A DNA stretch of 8,039 bases from Gammaproteobacteria bacterium (lineage in GTDB: Bacteria; Pseudomonadota; Gammaproteobacteria; Steroidobacterales; BM003), in the NCBI GenBank assembly GCA_026193125.1, contig JAPHSC010000011.1:1-8039 (forward strand), read 5' to 3'. Every line of letters starts with the position of its first letter. Position 1 is the first letter of the stretch. Below are positions 5,625-8,039 of this stretch, in pieces. The notes under the pieces are model-generated. The model was not told the DNA's origin. It did no database searches and worked only from the letters and a program-made list of their open reading frames with translations. The position numbers were made by a program, and so were the translations under genes.

Positions 5625-5677
5625 CGTAGGGTGCACTCTGTGCACCATGTAATACGGTGCGTGGAACGCACCCTACG
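5625..5677. repeat. REPIN copy 1: two inverted REP hairpins with 5' GTAG
   Basis: Left REP: GTAG (5626-5629), then stem GGTGCA/TGCACC (5630-5635 and 5641-5646) with loop CTCTG. Right REP, inverted: stem GGTGCG/CGCACC (5656-5661 and 5667-5672) with loop TGGAA, then CTAC (5673-5676). A nine-base spacer (5647-5655) separates them. The two 22-base arms also pair with each other over almost their whole length when wobble pairs are allowed. A 5' GTAG beside an imperfect palindrome is the known hallmark of REPs linked to RAYT (Y1-type) transposases. No such transposase is in the window. Confidence 0.85.
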
Positions 5678-5745
5678 GCGAAGCTTGGCAACACCGAAGC
5701 CGGGGTTTTTAGCCGCAAGATGCGAGTCCACGAATGGAGCAGAGG
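5625..5745 (+). repeat. 121-bp direct repeat, copy 1 (REPIN plus conserved tail)
   Basis: The sequence recurs at 5858-5978, 233 bases away, with about five differences in 121 positions. It consists of a 53-bp REPIN (5625-5677) and a 68-bp tail containing GAAGCCGGGGTTTTTAGCCG (5696-5715). The tail is as well conserved as the REPIN, so the unit that duplicated or moved was larger than the palindromic part. Upstream of the unit only three bases (GAC) are shared, so the left edge is sharp. Confidence 0.9.
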
Positions 5746-5770
5746 GCGACAGGGAGCCTCTGTTCTGTTC
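5732..5770 (+). repeat. Long hairpin at the right end of repeat copy 1
   Basis: Positions 5732-5745 pair with 5757-5770 in a 14-base-pair uninterrupted stem (three G-U pairs) closed by an 11-base loop. The 3' arm plus loop (5751-5770) is also the reverse complement of 5965-5984 at 19 of 20 positions, so one short motif occurs three times here, twice forward and once inverted. Copy 2 lacks the second arm. Confidence 0.65.
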
Positions 5771-5857
5771 TGGATGAAGTAGAGTGCGAGCGAAAAGGCC
5801 CGGATTCAAGACGCCGATCGCACGGAAGTTGGCTTGCCGGAAACGCCAAAGCAGACG
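5746..5857. other. Spacer between the two repeat copies
   Basis: 112 bases containing the 3' arm of the hairpin at 5732-5770 and then about 87 bases with no gene, promoter or repeat that I can support. Open frames crossing it exist only because the two repeats happen to be open in the same frame. Confidence 0.5.
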
Positions 5858-5910
5858 CGTAGGGTGCACTCTGTGCACCATGCAATACGGTGCGTGGAAC
5901 GCACCCTACG
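5858..5910. repeat. REPIN copy 2: two inverted REP hairpins with 5' GTAG
   Basis: GTAG 5859-5862, hairpin 5863-5879, nine-base spacer 5880-5888, inverted hairpin 5889-5905, CTAC 5906-5909. Identical to copy 1 except one C/T change in the spacer, so all stem bases are preserved. Confidence 0.85.
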
Positions 5911-5978
5911 GCGAAGATTGGCAACACCGAAGCCGGGGTTTTTAGCCGCAAGATGCGAGTTCACGAACGGAACAGAGG
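5858..5978 (+). repeat. 121-bp direct repeat, copy 2 (REPIN plus conserved tail)
   Basis: Same orientation as copy 1. Differences are single substitutions, one in the REPIN spacer (5883) and four in the tail; there are no insertions or deletions. It ends eight bases before the plsB stop codon, so the repeat probably forms most of the plsB 3' untranslated region. Confidence 0.9.
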
Positions 5979-5986
5979 CTCCCTTA

Positions 5987-8039
5987 TCAAGCCCGGGTCA
6001 GGTCCCGGACGGCGAGTCGAATCTCCTCGCCCAACAGCATTCTGGCGTTGCGATCCAGCCTATCCACCACCGTGTCGAATTCCAGGCGCCCGTCAGTGCC
6101 GGTGTGAATGACGCCTTGCGCCTTCAGTCGGCGAATAAAATTGCGGAACAGGCTGCGGTCGAAAAACTCCGGTGAATCCAGACCAAACAAAACTGAGAGT
6201 CTCTGGGCCATCAGTTGTGACTCTTCTTCCAGTGCTTTTTCGGTAATGGCCCCGCTGCCGTGGCGCACGAGTAGCGCAATGACGACATAGTAGCGCTCAA
6301 TCGACTGATCTATCACCCGCGCGAGCAAACCCAGGCGCACGTGCCCACCGCCTTCATCCTTACGCGAAAAACGATTGGGCAGACGGCCACGGGCCAGCAG
6401 CCCATTGCGACACAAAACATCCACCGTATGTGCGACGCGCCCGGGCAATTCCGTTGCGTCCCAGCGCATCAATAGTTCAGCTTTGAGATAAGGATAGGCT
6501 ACCGCCACCACCTGGCTCACCAGGCTGCCGGACATACGCTCATTGCGCGCAAAACAACTGGCCACCAGGGACGGCAAGGCAAACAGGTGCAGCACATTGT
6601 TGCGATAGTAAGCACCCATTACGGCCTGCTGATCGTTCATGATGATCATGTCGCCCAGCTTGTTGCTGCGTCGCTCCACAACCCCGAGCTTCTCGCAGTA
6701 GGCGATCATCTCGGCTCCCGGCATCGCGGTCACCGTCACGCGGTCAGAATATTGCAGTTCTCTCAAGAGTCTTGCATACAGGTCCAGCTGCGTTACCAGC
6801 TGCCTTTCGAGCATGGCCTGTCTTGGAGTGGACAGCAGCACAAGGGCGGCCAGGTTTACCGGACCCACTGCCGTCGCACAATTCACCCGGCGCAGAATCT
6901 CTTCACCCAGTCCGGTGATCACCGGACCCAGCCACCGCGGACGACCCTCCTCTTCGACCGGCTGCTCACGCCAATCCGGCGCCAGCTCATCCAGGAAGGG
7001 TTCCAGCTCCAGTGGTTCACCAAAGTTCACGAAAACGCTGCCGAAGTTCTGACGCAGGGTGGGCAAGAAGCGCAACAGGTCCAGGATGGATTCTTTTTTC
7101 TTGGGTTTGCCGCTGAGCTCTGCGATGAAGGTCCTGGCCTCCATTACCCGCTCATAGCCGAAATATACTGGCACAAACACCAACGGCCGACGACGACTGT
7201 TCAGGTAGCTGGTCACGGTCATACTGAGCATGCCGGGACGCGGCTCCAGGGGTCTGCCGGTTCGACTACGTCCACCCTCGATAAAGTATTCGATGGGTAC
7301 ACCCTTGTTCAGATTCATGGCCAGGTATTGCTGAAAAACCGCCGAGTACAATTGATTCCCACGGAAGCTTCGGCGCAGAAAAAATGCGCCGCCGCCACGC
7401 AGGAACTGACCGATGATCGGCAGGTTCAGATTTATACCTGCTGCGATGTGCGGCACCACCAGACCCCGCTCATACAGCACATAAGACAACAGCAGGTAGT
7501 CCACGTGTGAGCGATGACAGGGCACATAGATTATCTCCTTGCCCTGGGCCGCCTCGCGTATTCGGTCGAAATGATTTATCTGGATACCGTCATACAACCT
7601 CTGCCACAGCCAGGCCAGCATACGCGCGCCCACATCCACCACCGCGGTGTTGAAATTGGCGGCAATCTCGTTGGCATAGTGACGGGCGCGGGCAGTGGCC
7701 TTCTGCCTGTCCAGGCGGGCGGATTGCATTTCACGATCAATGGCGCGCCTGACCTTGCGGCTCTTGAGCAATTTATTGACCATGGTCCGACGATGGGACA
7801 GGTCGGGGCCGATAGTGGCCACACGCTGCAGGCGGAAGTGCATCCGCAGCACTCTGCTCACCTTGCGCACACTCAGGAGGTCACCGACTTCTTCATCCAC
7901 CGCCTGTCGCAGGTGGATGGGCGCTGCCACCTGCACCAGCAGATTGCGACCCTGCAGCAGGACAATAAACATTTTTCTAAGAGGCCCGGTGGCGGCCCAG
8001 CCTTCGGAAAACAGCGTTCGAATAACCCCCTGTTCCCGG
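5987..8039 (-). CDS. plsB: Glycerol-3-phosphate acyltransferase PlsB (N-terminal part beyond window edge)
   Basis: PlsB acylates sn-glycerol 3-phosphate at position 1 using acyl-ACP or acyl-CoA, the first step of phospholipid synthesis, at the inner membrane. 683 residues are visible; E. coli PlsB has 807, and the visible part aligns from about its residue 146 (REQGVIRTLFSEG versus REKGEVNPPLRML), so roughly 150 N-terminal residues are missing at the right edge. The ATG at 7972 is internal: the frame continues to 8038 with PlsB-like sequence. Acyltransferase motifs in order: HRSHVDYLLLS (HX4D, 7516-7484), GAFFLRRSFRGNQLYS, EGGRSRTGR (7279-7253) and VPVYFGYERVME. The C-terminal region YYRNNVLHLFALPSL, AELLMRWD and AQRLSVLFGLDSPEFFD is family-typical, and the protein ends in LTRA. 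It converges with arfB; the promoter is outside the window. Confidence 0.97.
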   Translation of the reverse strand, partial: REQGVIRTLFSEGWAATGPLRKMFIVLLQGRNLLVQVAAPIHLRQAVDEEVGDLLSVRKVSRVLRMHFRLQRVATIGPDLSHRRTMVNKLLKSRKVRRAIDREMQSARLDRQKATARARHYANEIAANFNTAVVDVGARMLAWLWQRLYDGIQINHFDRIREAAQGKEIIYVPCHRSHVDYLLLSYVLYERGLVVPHIAAGINLNLPIIGQFLRGGGAFFLRRSFRGNQLYSAVFQQYLAMNLNKGVPIEYFIEGGRSRTGRPLEPRPGMLSMTVTSYLNSRRRPLVFVPVYFGYERVMEARTFIAELSGKPKKKESILDLLRFLPTLRQNFGSVFVNFGEPLELEPFLDELAPDWREQPVEEEGRPRWLGPVITGLGEEILRRVNCATAVGPVNLAALVLLSTPRQAMLERQLVTQLDLYARLLRELQYSDRVTVTAMPGAEMIAYCEKLGVVERRSNKLGDMIIMNDQQAVMGAYYRNNVLHLFALPSLVASCFARNERMSGSLVSQVVAVAYPYLKAELLMRWDATELPGRVAHTVDVLCRNGLLARGRLPNRFSRKDEGGGHVRLGLLARVIDQSIERYYVVIALLVRHGSGAITEKALEEESQLMAQRLSVLFGLDSPEFFDRSLFRNFIRRLKAQGVIHTGTDGRLEFDTVVDRLDRNARMLLGEEIRLAVRDLTRA

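Noticed and set aside
5696..5710. Intrinsic terminator at GAAGCCGGGGTTTTT in the repeat tail
   Set aside because: The T tract is suggestive, but the sequence before it forms only a 3-bp stem (CCG/CGG), too short for a convincing terminator.
5625..5910. CRISPR array
   Set aside because: Only two copies, 233 bases apart, each internally palindromic, with no regular spacers and no cas genes.
5592..6175. Small plus-strand open frames with near-identical peptides (RRVHSVHH...)
   Set aside because: The similarity comes from the 121-bp DNA repeat. The frames cover REPIN palindromes, lack ribosome binding sites, and one runs antisense into plsB.
6587..7510. Plus-strand open frame (307 codons) inside plsB
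   Set aside because: Antisense shadow of plsB; it overlaps the HX4D and EGGRSRTGR coding region and has no domain of its own.
7970..7972. plsB start at ATG 7972
   Set aside because: The frame stays open to the window edge with PlsB-like residues (REQGVIRTLFSEG), and a protein starting here would lack the N-terminal part seen in the family.

Overview
The window is chromosomal housekeeping DNA from a gammaproteobacterium. Nearly every product resembles its E. coli or Pseudomonas homologue over full length, and the divergent rhlB / trxA-rho arrangement is the one known from E. coli. The DNA is fairly GC-rich with GC-rich third codon positions. The species cannot be named from sequence alone; a Chromatiales- or Pseudomonas-like lineage is my guess. 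No prophage, plasmid, CRISPR, transposase, toxin or defence gene is visible.

Layout. (1) 1-1330, minus strand: trxA (thioredoxin) followed by rho, cut by the left edge. The rho reading frame runs back to a GTG overlapping the trxA stop, giving an N-terminal extension of 75 residues. (2) 1331-1630: a 300-base divergent control region. (3) 1631-2932, plus: rhlB, a DEAD-box RNA helicase with an Arg/Gly-rich tail. (4) 2963-3637, minus: a YrfG-type HAD nucleotidase converging on rhlB. (5) 3702-5581, plus: a compact four-gene run, cysQ, a DUF3301 membrane protein, a DUF465/YdcH small protein and arfB, with two short gaps, one 4-base overlap and one internal hairpin. (6) 5582-5986: a convergent intergenic region holding two 121-bp direct repeats 233 bp apart. 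Each starts with a REPIN, meaning two REP hairpins with 5' GTAG in inverted orientation. (7) 5987-8039, minus: plsB (glycerol-3-phosphate acyltransferase), lacking its N-terminal part, which lies beyond the right edge.

Functional themes: transcription termination and RNA turnover (rho, rhlB), redox and sulfur metabolism (trxA supplies electrons to PAPS reductase in many bacteria, cysQ removes the PAP product), nucleotide hydrolysis (yrfG), ribosome rescue (arfB) and phospholipid synthesis (plsB). The main points for a second look are the disordered basic extension on Rho, the duplicated REPIN-plus-tail unit next to plsB, the overlapping divergent -10 boxes with a possibly leaderless yrfG mRNA, and two conserved genes of unknown function in the cysQ operon. 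I do not see a new multi-gene system here.
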